DNA from: Paeniglutamicibacter antarcticus_C
Lineage (GTDB): Bacteria; Actinomycetota; Actinomycetes; Actinomycetales; Micrococcaceae
Assembly: GCF_039544305.1 (NCBI RefSeq)
Contig: NZ_BAABLK010000027.1
Span: 62,001 to 126,000 of the forward strand
Reading direction: 5' to 3'
DNA length: 64,000 nucleotides
Part shown: one piece after another, positions 18,009 to 29,066 of the stretch
Position numbering within the stretch: the stretch's first letter is position 1
How the letters are laid out: each line of letters begins with the position of its first letter
Translations under genes and position numbers: made by a program
Notes under the pieces: model-generated
Seen by the model: only the letters and a program-made list of their open reading frames with translations
Database searches by the model: none
What the model was told of the DNA's origin: nothing

Positions 18009-18916
18009 GGTTCGCCGGTCAGTTCGGACATCGCCTCGGCCATGGCGGCGGCCACCAACTGCACGCTGCGCCGGTGCATCGACTCCGGCCGTGCCAGCAG
18101 GTCGATGCGGCGGCGGTTGGCGATTCCCTCGAGTTCGCGCAGCACCACGTCCGGGCCCACGGCTGCCCCGGCAGTGTAGCGCGGGACGATGCCGATGACA
18201 TCCCCGGCAGCCACCAGCGCGGTAACGGTGGCGTAGTCGTTAATGCGGTGGATGATCTTCGGTGCGGTGCCCGAGACAGCGCTGATGGAGCCAAGAACGT
18301 CGGCGGGGGAGAATCCCTCGCGACTGACGACCCAGCGCTCGTTGGCCACATCCGCCGGGCGAAGCGTGGTCCGTGAGGCAAGCCGGTGGTTGGCCGGCAA
18401 GGCAATGTCCAGCGGTTCGTGGGCCAGAGCGGTGACCAGGACCTTGTCGGAGGGCCAGGCCGGGGTGTGGTCCATCCGATGAGCCAGGACCAGGTCGTAG
18501 CGGGCGGTCAGCGCAGGGAAGTCCTGTTGGGCGACGTCCTCGTCGAAGAATTGCGGGCAGGGGAAGCCTGGGGCCGCAAGCTTGCCCAGCAGCGGAGCGA
18601 AGAGCACCTGGCCCACCGAGTGGAACCCGGCGACGGTCACCGGTGCAGATGAGCTCTCCTGGAAGTCGCCGATGGCCGCACGTGCGGCGGCCAGCGAGGA
18701 AATCACGCTCGCCCCGGCAGCGGCCAGCACCTCGCCGGCCTCGGTGAGCACCAGGTTCCTCCCCTCCTTGCGCGTCAATGGCACCGCGATGTTGCGTTGG
18801 AGCAGGGCAAGCTGCTGGGAAACGGCAGAGGGCGTGACGAACATGGCGCTGGCCACGGCCTTCACGGAACCGAGGTCGCCGAGTTCGCGCAGGATCTGAA
18901 GCTGGTGGACATCCAT
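18005..18916 (-). CDS. LysR-family transcriptional regulator
   Basis: A 303-residue LTTR. The N-terminal HTH is clear: LQILRELGDLGSVKAVA, then VTPSAVSQQLALLQRN, then LVLTEAGEVL (residues about 5-65). The remaining part is the periplasmic-binding-like effector domain. ATG 18916 is chosen because family members start a few residues before this helix, and TAGTAT lies 7 bases upstream, which would give a leaderless transcript; an in-frame ATG at 18949 with a weak AGAAG is the alternative. It is divergent from tdh-kbl and probably regulates that operon; the effector is unknown. Confidence 0.85.
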   Translation of the reverse strand: MDVHQLQILRELGDLGSVKAVASAMFVTPSAVSQQLALLQRNIAVPLTRKEGRNLVLTEAGEVLAAAGASVISSLAAARAAIGDFQESSSAPVTVAGFHSVGQVLFAPLLGKLAAPGFPCPQFFDEDVAQQDFPALTARYDLVLAHRMDHTPAWPSDKVLVTALAHEPLDIALPANHRLASRTTLRPADVANERWVVSREGFSPADVLGSISAVSGTAPKIIHRINDYATVTALVAAGDVIGIVPRYTAGAAVGPDVVLRELEGIANRRRIDLLARPESMHRRSVQLVAAAMAEAMSELTGEP

Positions 18917-18938
18917 GTAGTCAATACTAAATCGTTGG

Positions 18939-18967
18939 TTGAGAAACATGCGTATCTTCTAAGGTAT
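18939..18967 (+). promoter_or_regulatory. Candidate tdh-kbl promoter
   Basis: TTGAGA (18939-18944), 17-base spacer, AGGTAT (18962-18967), in the intergenic region divergent from the LysR gene. A direct repeat of GTATC (18952-18956 and 18964-18968, spaced by 12) overlaps the -10. Confidence 0.45.
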
Positions 18968-19047
18968 CCACGGGTGCGGCCAGGTGCCAGACTGGAGGCC
19001 AAGCATCCATGAAAGCGCGCCGGAAAGGCGCAAAAGAGGAGTCATCG

Positions 19048-20094
19048 ATGAAGGCACTGTACAAGTCCGGGCCGCACGCCGGATTCGAGTTGGTTGACCG
19101 TCCCGAGCCCGTCACCGGGGACCGCGACGTGAAGATCCGCGTGATGACCGCCGGGATCTGCGGCACCGACCTGCATATCCAGGCCTACGACGACGCGGCC
19201 AAGGCGATGATCAAGGCACCGATGATCCCGGGGCACGAGTTCTACGGCGAGATCGTCGAGATCGGCGACGAGGTGAGTGATGTGTTGGTTGGTGACCGGG
19301 TATCCGGCGAGGGCCACGTGGTCTGCGGGATGTGCCGCAACTGCCGTGCCGGGCGCCGCCAGATGTGCATCAACACCGTCTCGGTCGGCGTGCAGCGCGA
19401 CGGGGCCTTCGCCGAATACGTCGTCATCCCCGAAACCAACGTCTGGGTGCACCGCGATGAATCGATCACCCCGGAACTCGGCGCGATCTTCGATCCCTTC
19501 GGCAATGCCGTGCATACCGCGCTGTCCTTCCCGCTGGTCGGCGAGGACGTACTGATCACCGGGGCCGGGCCCATCGGGCTGATGGCCATCGCCGTCGCCC
19601 GCCATGCCGGGGCACGCAAGATCGCCATCACTGATGTCTCCCCGCAACGCCTGGAACTGGCCCGCGGCATGGGAGTGGACCTGGCCATCGACGTGTCCAC
19701 GACCCGCATCAAGGATGCCCAGCGCGAGCTGGGGATGCGCGAGGGCTTCGACTTCGGCATGGAGATGTCCGGCCACCGAACCGCACTGCCGGAAATGATC
19801 GAGAATATGAACCACGGCGGGCACATCTCGATGCTCGGGCTTCCCTCGAGCTCCATTGACATCGACTGGGGCAAGGTCGTCACCCACATGCTCACGCTCA
19901 AGGGCATCTACGGGCGCGAGATGTTCGAGACCTGGTATGCGATGAGCGCGATGCTCACCTCCAACCCGGTGTTGCGCGAACGCATTTCCTCGGTCGTCAC
20001 CGACTACCTGCCGGCCACACAGTGGGAAGCCGGCTTCGAGGCCGCCCGCTCGGGCCACGGCGGCAAGGTCGTGCTCGACTGGACCGTCTTCTAA
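19048..20094 (+). CDS. tdh: L-threonine 3-dehydrogenase
   Basis: A 348-residue zinc-dependent medium-chain dehydrogenase that oxidises L-threonine to 2-amino-3-ketobutyrate with NAD+. The catalytic zinc residues are in GICGTDLHI and GHEFYGE. The structural zinc site is CGMCRNCRAGRRQMC (four Cys). The NAD-binding GAGPIGLMAIAVA is at about residues 172-184. ATG 19048 is chosen because GAGGAG precedes it and it matches the Tdh N-terminus (MKALYKSGPHAGFELVD); an upstream ATG at 19009 would add 13 unrelated residues. It forms an operon with kbl, which uses its unstable product, so the assignment is strong. Confidence 0.93.
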   Translation: MKALYKSGPHAGFELVDRPEPVTGDRDVKIRVMTAGICGTDLHIQAYDDAAKAMIKAPMIPGHEFYGEIVEIGDEVSDVLVGDRVSGEGHVVCGMCRNCRAGRRQMCINTVSVGVQRDGAFAEYVVIPETNVWVHRDESITPELGAIFDPFGNAVHTALSFPLVGEDVLITGAGPIGLMAIAVARHAGARKIAITDVSPQRLELARGMGVDLAIDVSTTRIKDAQRELGMREGFDFGMEMSGHRTALPEMIENMNHGGHISMLGLPSSSIDIDWGKVVTHMLTLKGIYGREMFETWYAMSAMLTSNPVLRERISSVVTDYLPATQWEAGFEAARSGHGGKVVLDWTVF

Positions 20095-20145
20095 CCCTCC
20101 CCGCACACTTTCCATATTTCCCTAGCGACTTCCCAGGAGAAGCAC

Positions 20146-21345
20146 ATGTACACGACCATGAAGGACGAGCTGGCAGCCGAACTGGCACAGCTGCGCACCG
20201 ACGGGCTGTTCAAGTCCGAACGCCACATCGATTCCGCCCAGTCCGCGCGCATTTCCGCCGGCGAACTTGGCTCAGAGGCCAAGAAGGTGCTGAACTTCTG
20301 CGCCAACAACTACCTGGGCCTGGCCGATGACGAGCGCATCATCGACGCCGCCAAGAACGCCATGGACACCCGCGGCTTCGGCATGGCCAGCGTCCGCTTC
20401 ATCTGCGGCACCCAGGATACGCACCTGGAACTGGAATCCGCGGTCTCCAGGTTCCTGGGCACGCAGGACACGATCCTGTTCTCCAGCTGCTTCGATGCCA
20501 ACGGGGGCGTCTTCGAATCCCTTTTCGGGGCGCAAGACGCGATCATCTCCGATGCGTTGAACCACGCCTCGATCATCGACGGCATCCGCCTGTCCAAGGC
20601 AGCACGCTACCGCTACAAGAACCAAGACATGGCGGACCTGGAAACCCAGCTCAAGGCCGTTGCCACGTTGAACGACGGTCAAGGCGCCCGCCGCACCGTC
20701 ATCGTCACCGACGGCATCTTCTCCATGGACGGCTTCATCGCCCCGCTAGAAGCCATCTGCGATTTGGCCGATGAGTACGGCGCACTGGTGATGGTCGATG
20801 ACTCCCACGCCGTGGGCTTCATGGGCGCCACGGGTGCCGGCACCCCGGAACACGCAGGGGTTTCGGACCGCGTGGACATCTACACCGGCACCTTCGGCAA
20901 GGCGCTCGGCGGGGCCTCGGGCGGCTATGTCTCGGCCCGCGGCGAGATCGTGGCGATGCTGCGCCAAAAGGCACGCCCGTACCTGTTTTCCAACTCGCTG
21001 GCACCGGCCATCGTCGCCGCCACGCTCAAGGCCCTGGAGCTTGTGGAGGGATCGGGCGAACTGCGCGAGAAGCTCTTCGCCAATGCCGCACATTTCCGTG
21101 CCCGGATGAGTGAGGAAGGCTTCGAGCTGCTCGATGGCGAACATGCGATCATCCCGGTGATGTTCGGCGATGCCGTTAAGGCCTCCGAGGTCGCCAACAA
21201 GATGCTCGAGCACGGCGTCTTCGTCACCGCGTTCAGCTTCCCGGTGGTTCCCAAGGGTGCGGCGCGCATCCGCGTGCAGCTTTCCGCAGCGCACTCTGCC
21301 GAGGACATCGAGGCCTGCGTGCAGGCCTTCATCGCCAGCCGCTAG
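20146..21345 (+). CDS. kbl: Glycine C-acetyltransferase (2-amino-3-ketobutyrate CoA ligase)
   Basis: Kbl, 399 residues, a PLP enzyme that splits 2-amino-3-ketobutyrate with CoA into glycine and acetyl-CoA. Characteristic features: NFCANNYLGLADD, FGMASVRFICGTQDTHLELE (partly), DDSHAVGFMG, and the PLP lysine in TGTFGKALGGASGGY (about residue 245). ATG 20146 has AGGAGA upstream. It lies 51 bases after tdh; together the two enzymes make the threonine-to-glycine plus acetyl-CoA route. Confidence 0.95.
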   Translation: MYTTMKDELAAELAQLRTDGLFKSERHIDSAQSARISAGELGSEAKKVLNFCANNYLGLADDERIIDAAKNAMDTRGFGMASVRFICGTQDTHLELESAVSRFLGTQDTILFSSCFDANGGVFESLFGAQDAIISDALNHASIIDGIRLSKAARYRYKNQDMADLETQLKAVATLNDGQGARRTVIVTDGIFSMDGFIAPLEAICDLADEYGALVMVDDSHAVGFMGATGAGTPEHAGVSDRVDIYTGTFGKALGGASGGYVSARGEIVAMLRQKARPYLFSNSLAPAIVAATLKALELVEGSGELREKLFANAAHFRARMSEEGFELLDGEHAIIPVMFGDAVKASEVANKMLEHGVFVTAFSFPVVPKGAARIRVQLSAAHSAEDIEACVQAFIASR

Positions 21346-21357
21346 ATCCACAGTGCA

Positions 21358-21393
21358 CCCCCGGGCTCCCGTTTACGCCAGGGGGCTCGGGGG
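21358..21393 (+). terminator. Probable stem-loop after kbl
   Basis: CCCCC-GGGCTCCC (21358-21370) pairs imperfectly with GGGGGCTCGGGGG (21381-21393) around a 10-base loop, 12 bases after the kbl stop. No T-run is visible. Confidence 0.45.
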
Positions 21394-21479
21394 CGCGAAC
21401 CGGACGTGCTCAGGTAACAAAGCCGGACTCGCTGGGGGAACGGCGGTCCAGAAGCGTTCCTCTGGCGGAGAATGCGAGC

Positions 21480-22298
21480 ATGACAGAGAACGATTCTCGC
21501 CCGGTCTACTTCCTTTCGGACAGCACCGGCATCACCGCGGAAACCCTGGGCAACACCTTGCTGACGCAGTTTCCCGACGGCAACTTCCACCGGACGACCA
21601 TCCCGTTCATCACCAACGTCGAGCAGGCCCAATCGGTCGTGGCCGCCATCGACGCGATGGCCGCTCGAGGCCTTGAGCCGCTGGTCTTTTCCACCGTGGT
21701 GGGCCCGGATATCCGGCTGGTCCTGGGCACGTGCAAGGCGATGGTGGTTGACCTCATCGGAACCTACGTCGATGAGCTTGAGCGGACGCTGGGCAAGGTG
21801 GCCAGCGGCAAGCCCGGGCAGGCGCACGGGCTGGGCAACGCGGAACGGTACAAGTCCCGGATGACGGCCGTGGAATACGCGATGGAACACGATGACGGAC
21901 AAAGCCTGCGGGCGTTGGAAAAAGCCCAGGTCATCCTCGTGGCACCCTCGCGCTGCGGCAAGACGCCCACGACCATGTACCTGGCGCTGCAACATGGGAT
22001 CTTCGCGGCGAACTTCCCGCTGGTCGAGGAGGACTTCACCCGGGAGGGGCTGCCGGCGCCGTTGCGCCCCTTTGCGGAGAAATGTTTTGGACTTACTTCC
22101 AACCCGAGCCGCCTGAGCCAGATCCGCACCGAGCGTCGTCGCGGCTCCGCCTACGCCTCCCTGCAGCAATGCGGATTTGAGCTGCGCAGTGCCGAACTCC
22201 TGTACCGAACCCACGGAATCCCGTACCTGAACTCGGCAAGCGTCTCCGTGGAGGAGATGGCCGCCACGATCCTCCAGCGCATGCGCCTGCGTCAGTAA
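21480..22298 (+). CDS. ppsR: PEP synthase regulatory protein (DUF299 kinase/pyrophosphorylase)
   Basis: A 272-residue DUF299 protein. Relatives inactivate PEP synthase or pyruvate phosphate dikinase by ADP-dependent phosphorylation of an active-site Thr, and reactivate it by Pi-dependent dephosphorylation. The opening VYFLSDSTGITAETLG, the P-loop-like PSRCGKTPTTMYLA (about residues 157-170) and ANFPLVEEDF are typical. Placement 149 bases upstream of ppsA strongly supports the pairing. The ATG is preceded by AGCGTTC/GGAGAATGCG, giving a plausible GGAG site. Confidence 0.9.
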   Translation: MTENDSRPVYFLSDSTGITAETLGNTLLTQFPDGNFHRTTIPFITNVEQAQSVVAAIDAMAARGLEPLVFSTVVGPDIRLVLGTCKAMVVDLIGTYVDELERTLGKVASGKPGQAHGLGNAERYKSRMTAVEYAMEHDDGQSLRALEKAQVILVAPSRCGKTPTTMYLALQHGIFAANFPLVEEDFTREGLPAPLRPFAEKCFGLTSNPSRLSQIRTERRRGSAYASLQQCGFELRSAELLYRTHGIPYLNSASVSVEEMAATILQRMRLRQ

Positions 22299-22320
22299 TA
22301 CGGGGCTTCCCCCAAGGCCC

Positions 22321-22336
22321 TGTGTCCCATGACACA
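22321..22336 (+). promoter_or_regulatory. CRP/GlxR-like palindrome upstream of ppsA
   Basis: TGTGTCCCATGACACA is a perfect inverted repeat with TGTG-N8-CACA half sites, the geometry of CRP/GlxR operators (consensus TGTGA-N6-TCACA). It lies 112 bases upstream of ppsA, just after the regulatory-protein gene. Confidence 0.45.
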
Positions 22337-22373
22337 TGGTACGACGGGGGCAGACCTGTCACAGTGGAGAAGA

Positions 22374-22407
22374 ACCACCCCGGCACACGCACACGGCCCG
22401 GGGTGGT
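22374..22407 (+). other. Leader stem-loop upstream of ppsA
   Basis: ACCACCCCGG (22374-22383) and CCGGGGTGGT (22398-22407) are perfect 10-base inverted arms around a 14-base loop, 40 bases before the ppsA start. It lacks a T-run. It could be a partial terminator of ppsR transcription or a leader RNA structure. Confidence 0.5.
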
Positions 22408-22447
22408 GAAGTGATTTAGTGTCAGCATTTGCAAAGGAGCAAAGAAC

Positions 22448-24859
<2,412 letters not shown>

Positions 24860-24954
24860 GATAAGCGCAGGGTGATGTCCCCTCGGGCCACCGAAAAGAA
24901 GCCGACGGGGCAATGGCACTCGGCACTCGCAGTGGTCGAGCAGCTTTAGCCGCG

Positions 24955-25000
24955 CCAGCCTGGCCGCCTGCCGGAAAGATCCGGCGGGCCGCCAGGCTGG
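24955..25000. terminator. Long bidirectional hairpin between ppsA and the amine oxidase gene
   Basis: Two 21-base arms (24955-24975 and 24980-25000) pair with one mismatch and one G-T wobble around the loop AAGA. It lies between convergent genes, about 95 bases after the ppsA stop and 64 bases from the amine oxidase stop, and can serve both. Confidence 0.65.
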
Positions 25001-25063
25001 TTGCGTTCAAGCCATCTGGTGTGGTGCGGCAACCGCACTGCGGGATGACGGACCGAGGGCGGG

Positions 25064-26410
25064 TCAGCTCCGGGTGGCGGGCAGGATACCCATTTCCTGC
25101 AGGATTGTCCGGGCCGAGGTGATCCCTGTTTCGATCGCACCGTCGACAACGACGCCGTTCCAGCCTTTGGCCCAGTCGGCGCCGGCGAAATGAAGTCGCG
25201 TGCCGGTGGAGCTGAAATGGTGCCAGCCGTTGGTGAACTGTTCCGAGGCAATGGTGGACCAGGTTTGACCGCTCCACTTGTCTGCGACCCAGTCATGTCC
25301 CGTGGTCTCGATGACTTCCAAGTCCGGGCGCCAGCGCTGGACTAGTTCTTGGACTACGGCGGCATCGTGCAGGTCGATCTTGGCGTGGTCCGGTCCGAAT
25401 CCAACCAGGATGGTTGTGTCATCTTCCAAGAAGTACTCGCTCTTCATCATGGCTAACGGGTTGCCCGACGGGGCGGTGGCGATGATGTTGTGGTGTCCTT
25501 TGACCTTGATCCAGATCTTGAACCCGGTGGAGTTCGACCCTTGGGTGACAAGCCGTTGCTGGTCGGCCGAAAGCTCGGGGGAGAAGGCTAGGTTCTTCAG
25601 TGCGCCCCAGGGGGCGGTGACGATTGCTGCAGCGCCATGGTGAACCACGCCATCGGTAGTCGTCAGGTGCACGCCGTCGGCCGAATGCTGGATCTCTTCA
25701 ATGGCCGTGTTCAGGTGGATGGGGCAATACAGGTCCGTGGCCATCGCTTCGTAGAGTCCGCGCATGCCGTTCTTGAGCTTGAATTTCAGTGTTTGCTCAT
25801 CCAACAGGGAGAGACGGTGATCGCTCAAGGCCGCCCAGTGCTTGGCCATCAGCGGTGAGGCTGAGGCGGTGTGACCGTTGTAGCCCGCCGACCAATATGC
25901 GTCAGCCAAGTCGATCTCTTCCTGGCTGAAGTCCCCGTTGCGCAAGGCATCGAGCACGCTGCCCTTGTCGGCTTCGCGGAAACGGTCGACTAGCTCTGAT
26001 GGACCCTTATAATCGTCACTGAGAACATGCAACGGCTCATGCGGGTAGGGGAAGAACTCGCGTGAGTTCTCAAAGACCCTTGCCTGGGGCCGCTGCAGCT
26101 TGCCGTCGAGGTCGGCTTCGGTGCCTTCATGGACCGTTCCTCCGCTGAGCCAGTAGGCACGCTCGTAGTCCGGGCTGGGGAAGATTTCTTGGCCGTAGCG
26201 GACAATCTCCGTCCAGATAAACGGTTGCATCCAATGCACCCAGGTAGCGCCGATCTCCAACGTGTGGCCCATGCGTTCCTCGGTCCACGCGCGCCCGCCG
26301 ATCCGGTCGCGTGCCTCGAAAATTTCCACCTCGACTCCAGCGGTTTGCAGCTCGCGAGCGGCAACCAAGCCGGCAAAGCCGGCTCCGACAATAAGGACCT
26401 TGGCAGACAT
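25064..26410 (-). CDS. Flavin monoamine oxidase family protein
   Basis: A 448-residue FAD amine oxidase. The N-terminal dinucleotide fold VLIVGAGFAGLVAARELQ is followed by the acidic FEARDRIGGRAWT that binds the ribose. The substrate-domain motif IGATWVHWMQPF and the C-terminal FAD motif (LHFAGADWAKGWNGVVVDGAI, shown in part) fit the monoamine/polyamine oxidase family, which oxidises amines to imines with H2O2 release. ATG 26410 gives the canonical start just before the FAD fold; an upstream in-frame ATG adds 41 low-quality residues. No signal peptide, so cytoplasmic. Substrate unknown. Confidence 0.87.
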   Translation of the reverse strand: MSAKVLIVGAGFAGLVAARELQTAGVEVEIFEARDRIGGRAWTEERMGHTLEIGATWVHWMQPFIWTEIVRYGQEIFPSPDYERAYWLSGGTVHEGTEADLDGKLQRPQARVFENSREFFPYPHEPLHVLSDDYKGPSELVDRFREADKGSVLDALRNGDFSQEEIDLADAYWSAGYNGHTASASPLMAKHWAALSDHRLSLLDEQTLKFKLKNGMRGLYEAMATDLYCPIHLNTAIEEIQHSADGVHLTTTDGVVHHGAAAIVTAPWGALKNLAFSPELSADQQRLVTQGSNSTGFKIWIKVKGHHNIIATAPSGNPLAMMKSEYFLEDDTTILVGFGPDHAKIDLHDAAVVQELVQRWRPDLEVIETTGHDWVADKWSGQTWSTIASEQFTNGWHHFSSTGTRLHFAGADWAKGWNGVVVDGAIETGITSARTILQEMGILPATRS

Positions 26411-27124
26411 GGGGCCTACTTTCTTGGTGTGGTTATGGTTTGCGGGGCAACTTGATGCGACGTTGCTTGGTGGGGTCGGACTGGAATTCATGTTTCTTGA
26501 TTGTCGAAACCGACTCGGCGTGGGCTGCATCACGCTTATATTCTCCGTCTGTAGAGATTACGTGATGTGCCTGGTAGTTGCAATTCCTTCCGGATACGAC
26601 GAAGTGCGGAAGGCGCAAGCTGCTGTTCTGAACCAGTGGCCGCGAGCTGCTGTTCTGAACCAGTGGCCGCGAGCTGCTGTGCAACGCCAAAGAGATCTAT
26701 GATCCACTCCCGAAGTCGTCCGAATTTCATCATTGCTATGTGATGTCATTGCCGGTGGTTGCTGCGGTGTGAACGTCCGGGGCCAACCAACGGGAGGTTC
26801 TCGGGAAAGTGCTGAGCCGTGCTCAATCGTGTGTCGCGAAAGTTGAGGGATCCCAAGAACGCTGGCGTCTTGTTCCTTGGATCCGGTAGCCGCCCGCTCG
26901 CATTCGCTCTACGGGCGTGGTGTTTCTGGCCAGTAGGGGACGAAGCTGCGCCACCGTCGGTTAATCCCGTCGGGCACGCGGCACGGAGTTTGGCGTGGCT
27001 TCGATCCGTCGGCAGCGAGGAGCCTGTCAGAATCCACGCGCGTTCCGGGAAGGGCAGGGTAGTTGGCCAGCTTGCCGCCCGTATCGAGTTCGTGGCTCAG
27101 TAGGTGGGCGGCACGAGCTGGACT
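26411..27124. other. 714-base gap without a recognisable gene
   Basis: Short ORFs occur on both strands but none shows family motifs or a good ribosome binding site. The base composition is visibly less GC-rich than in the flanking metabolic genes. The segment contains the 27-bp tandem repeat listed separately. Confidence 0.5.
26618..26680. repeat. 27-bp tandem repeat, 2.3 copies
   Basis: Two identical 27-base units (26618-26644 and 26645-26671) start AGCTGCTGTTCTG and end GGCCGCG; a third partial copy covers 26672-26680. The unit length is divisible by three, so any overlapping frame reads a 9-residue repeat (for example QQLAATGSE on the minus strand). Confidence 0.9.
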
Positions 27125-27646
27125 TCAGCAGCACGGACCGTCATTTCTATCCCTGGACGGAGGATTATGGGTATAGGTCAATAGACTAGATAGCCCTGAA
27201 GAGAGTTCGGTGAGATAAAGAAGGTCTCGGAGAAATTTCGCAGTTGCCAAAATCCCGCGTGCTCGAAGTAGCAGAGCATATTCGTGCCACGACCGTAGCT
27301 CTCCGGCATCCTCGGTTTCCCCGTCGTCCGGAAGAAGGCCGCATTCGAGGTGCCCGAGAAGCTCTTCTTCGGGCAACCCCTCATCGCCGCCGTCATCTCG
27401 ACCCCAAGATACAGTGACTCCACGATCCCACCGAATTGAAATACGAACCCCGTTGGACATTTCAACGAACTCATCTATCCGCACTGGGAAGTATCTACGT
27501 CCTGCTTGCATCTCGCCATTGCGTTCGACATCGCACCACGCACAGACTGCCGTGACGACAGGCGATGAGCCGCCTGGGTCCGAAGGCCATTTTGGAAGTT
27601 GCTCATCGTCACCAATCGGCATGAATGCAGTATCTTCAAATGACAT
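27125..27646 (-). CDS. Hypothetical protein in lower-GC region
   Basis: A 173-residue acidic protein with no family I recognise. Ordered-looking segments include TAVCAWCDVER, IDEFVEMSNGVRISIRWDRGVTVSWG and ELRSWHEYALLLRARGI; the C-terminus ends in Cys-Cys. ATG 27646 is preferred because AGGAT lies 9 bases upstream. Lower GC than its neighbours suggests acquisition by transfer. Alternative starts lie 9 and 33 bases upstream. It could be an accessory or immunity-type protein, but nothing in the sequence shows this. Confidence 0.45.
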   Translation of the reverse strand: MSFEDTAFMPIGDDEQLPKWPSDPGGSSPVVTAVCAWCDVERNGEMQAGRRYFPVRIDEFVEMSNGVRISIRWDRGVTVSWGRDDGGDEGLPEEELLGHLECGLLPDDGETEDAGELRSWHEYALLLRARGILATAKFLRDLLYLTELSSGLSSLLTYTHNPPSRDRNDGPCC

Positions 27647-27886
27647 ATCAATCATCCTAGGGAGCAAGCAAGGTCTCATCTGCCGAAGTCATCCATACCG
27701 GCAGGGTCCACCACGGCGGTGGAGTGTGTTCGTCAAGACCAGGCGCTGTTGCACTGACGGTCTCGTTCCCTCAAACCCAAGACTCTCGGCACCGTGCAAG
27801 CAACCCATCCCGATGCGGCTCCCACGGGAGGGAACCGCCGCCAATGGCTTCCTGGTGGTTCAGCATCCCATAGGGAAACTGAATCT

Positions 27887-28164
27887 ATGTACCGTCATTC
27901 CTTCATCCGAGTCATGGCCGTGTTTTTGGTTGCCTGCACCTTGGGCGGTTGCGCCGCAGATGCTGGCGTTGGAAACGTCGTTGTCGAAGCCAGAGCCATG
28001 TTTCCCGGCCACGTAGACGATTTTTGCAACGCCAAGGTTCTGGGAGCCGATGGGGAACTCACGATTCGATAAGAAATGGCACCTACACCACCGCCACTGT
28101 TGGAAACGTTCCCTTGGGTTGGGTGGCAATCGATGAATTTTTCCAGGAGCCCAGTGGGCGGTGA
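27887..28164 (+). pseudogene. Small lipoprotein gene, apparently frameshifted
   Basis: ATG 27887 starts a clear lipoprotein signal peptide (MYRHSFIRVMAVFLVACTLGGC, lipobox TLGGC, given in part) and a mature part with GHVDDFCNAKVLGADGEL, but the frame stops at TAA 28070-28072. In the +1-shifted frame the sequence continues naturally as NGTYTTATVGNVPLGWVAIDEFF and stops at 28164. The protein family is unknown. An intact 61-residue lipoprotein is the alternative reading. Confidence 0.4.
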
Positions 28165-28348
28165 AACAAGCACCCAGGCGCCCACGATTCGCCTGATCAC
28201 AGATGCCGAGCGATGCACTCTGGCCAACTAGCGCCCAGCGCGGTCCGTTCCGCCGGACCAATTCATCGAGCGCAGCCGATTGGTCCAATGAGCGGTGATC
28301 TTGCGGGTACGCGTAACCACCGATTGCAGCTGTCTCCCGGGAGTCTCG

Positions 28349-28867
28349 TTACTCCGAGCGCAGTATCCCCATGACGAGAATATCCTCATACTTTCCGCGT
28401 ACCCATGCGTGTTGGCGCTGACGCCCCTCGATCACGAAGCCCGCCTTCTCATAGGCGCGGATCGCGCCAAGGTTCGACCCAATCACCTGCAGGTGGACGC
28501 GGCGCAAGTTGCAGCGCACGAAGGCGAACTCGACAACCTGCGAAACGGCGGCCGTCCCGATGCCCTTTCCGCGAGCGTCGGCGACCAAAGAGATTCCGAC
28601 TTCCGCATGACGGGCGAGCTCGTCGAAATCGAAGAGCGAAACGCTGCCGACTGCGGTACCGTCGACGTCGATCACGAAACACGCGCTTTTGGCGGAACCG
28701 TCGGTCTCGGCGTGAGCCAGCCGAGCTTTGTAGGCGAGCCGATTCAGCGGAGCGGGGGATTCCGCGTTCCGTTCCTCCCAAGTGCATAAGTCACCGGATA
28801 GTTGGAACAGCATGTCGAAGTCCTCTTCGGAACGGGCACGAAGCGTGATGGATCGTGAGCTGGACAT
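28349..28867 (-). CDS. GNAT family N-acetyltransferase (RimJ/RimL-like)
   Basis: A 172-residue acetyltransferase that would transfer acetyl from acetyl-CoA to an amine or protein N-terminus. The N-terminal ITLRARSEEDFDMLFQLS, the acetyl-CoA loop VADARGKGIGTAAVSQVVEFAF (Q/R-x-x-G-x-G/A at about residues 99-104) and the C-terminal NLGAIRAYEKAGFVIEGRQRQ are typical. ATG 28867 is chosen because TATGAT sits 7 bases upstream, suggesting a leaderless transcript; an ATG 12 bases earlier is possible. Substrate unknown. Confidence 0.85.
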   Translation of the reverse strand: MSSSRSITLRARSEEDFDMLFQLSGDLCTWEERNAESPAPLNRLAYKARLAHAETDGSAKSACFVIDVDGTAVGSVSLFDFDELARHAEVGISLVADARGKGIGTAAVSQVVEFAFVRCNLRRVHLQVIGSNLGAIRAYEKAGFVIEGRQRQHAWVRGKYEDILVMGILRSE

Positions 28868-29066
28868 GGTCAGGATCATACCAATCAGTGCGGGCGACCC
28901 GAAAGGAACTCGATGAAGTCCGCGGCACTGATCGCAGGGCGTTGTGATACCGCACCCGGGTCCCGTGAGATATCCCGAACGAATTTCAGTCGCGAAAGAG
29001 GTCCCCGTTGCGGGGCGAAAGGCTCTGGATTAGGGCACCGTCTCCCGCAATAGTGGTGGGATTCCG

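Noticed and set aside
26618..26680. CRISPR-like repeat
   Set aside because: The units are directly adjacent without spacers, only 2.3 copies exist, and no cas gene is near.
26536..26733. Small minus-strand ORF with QQLAATGSE repeats
   Set aside because: No ribosome binding site and no similarity; the repeat reads equally well in other frames, so it gives no coding evidence.
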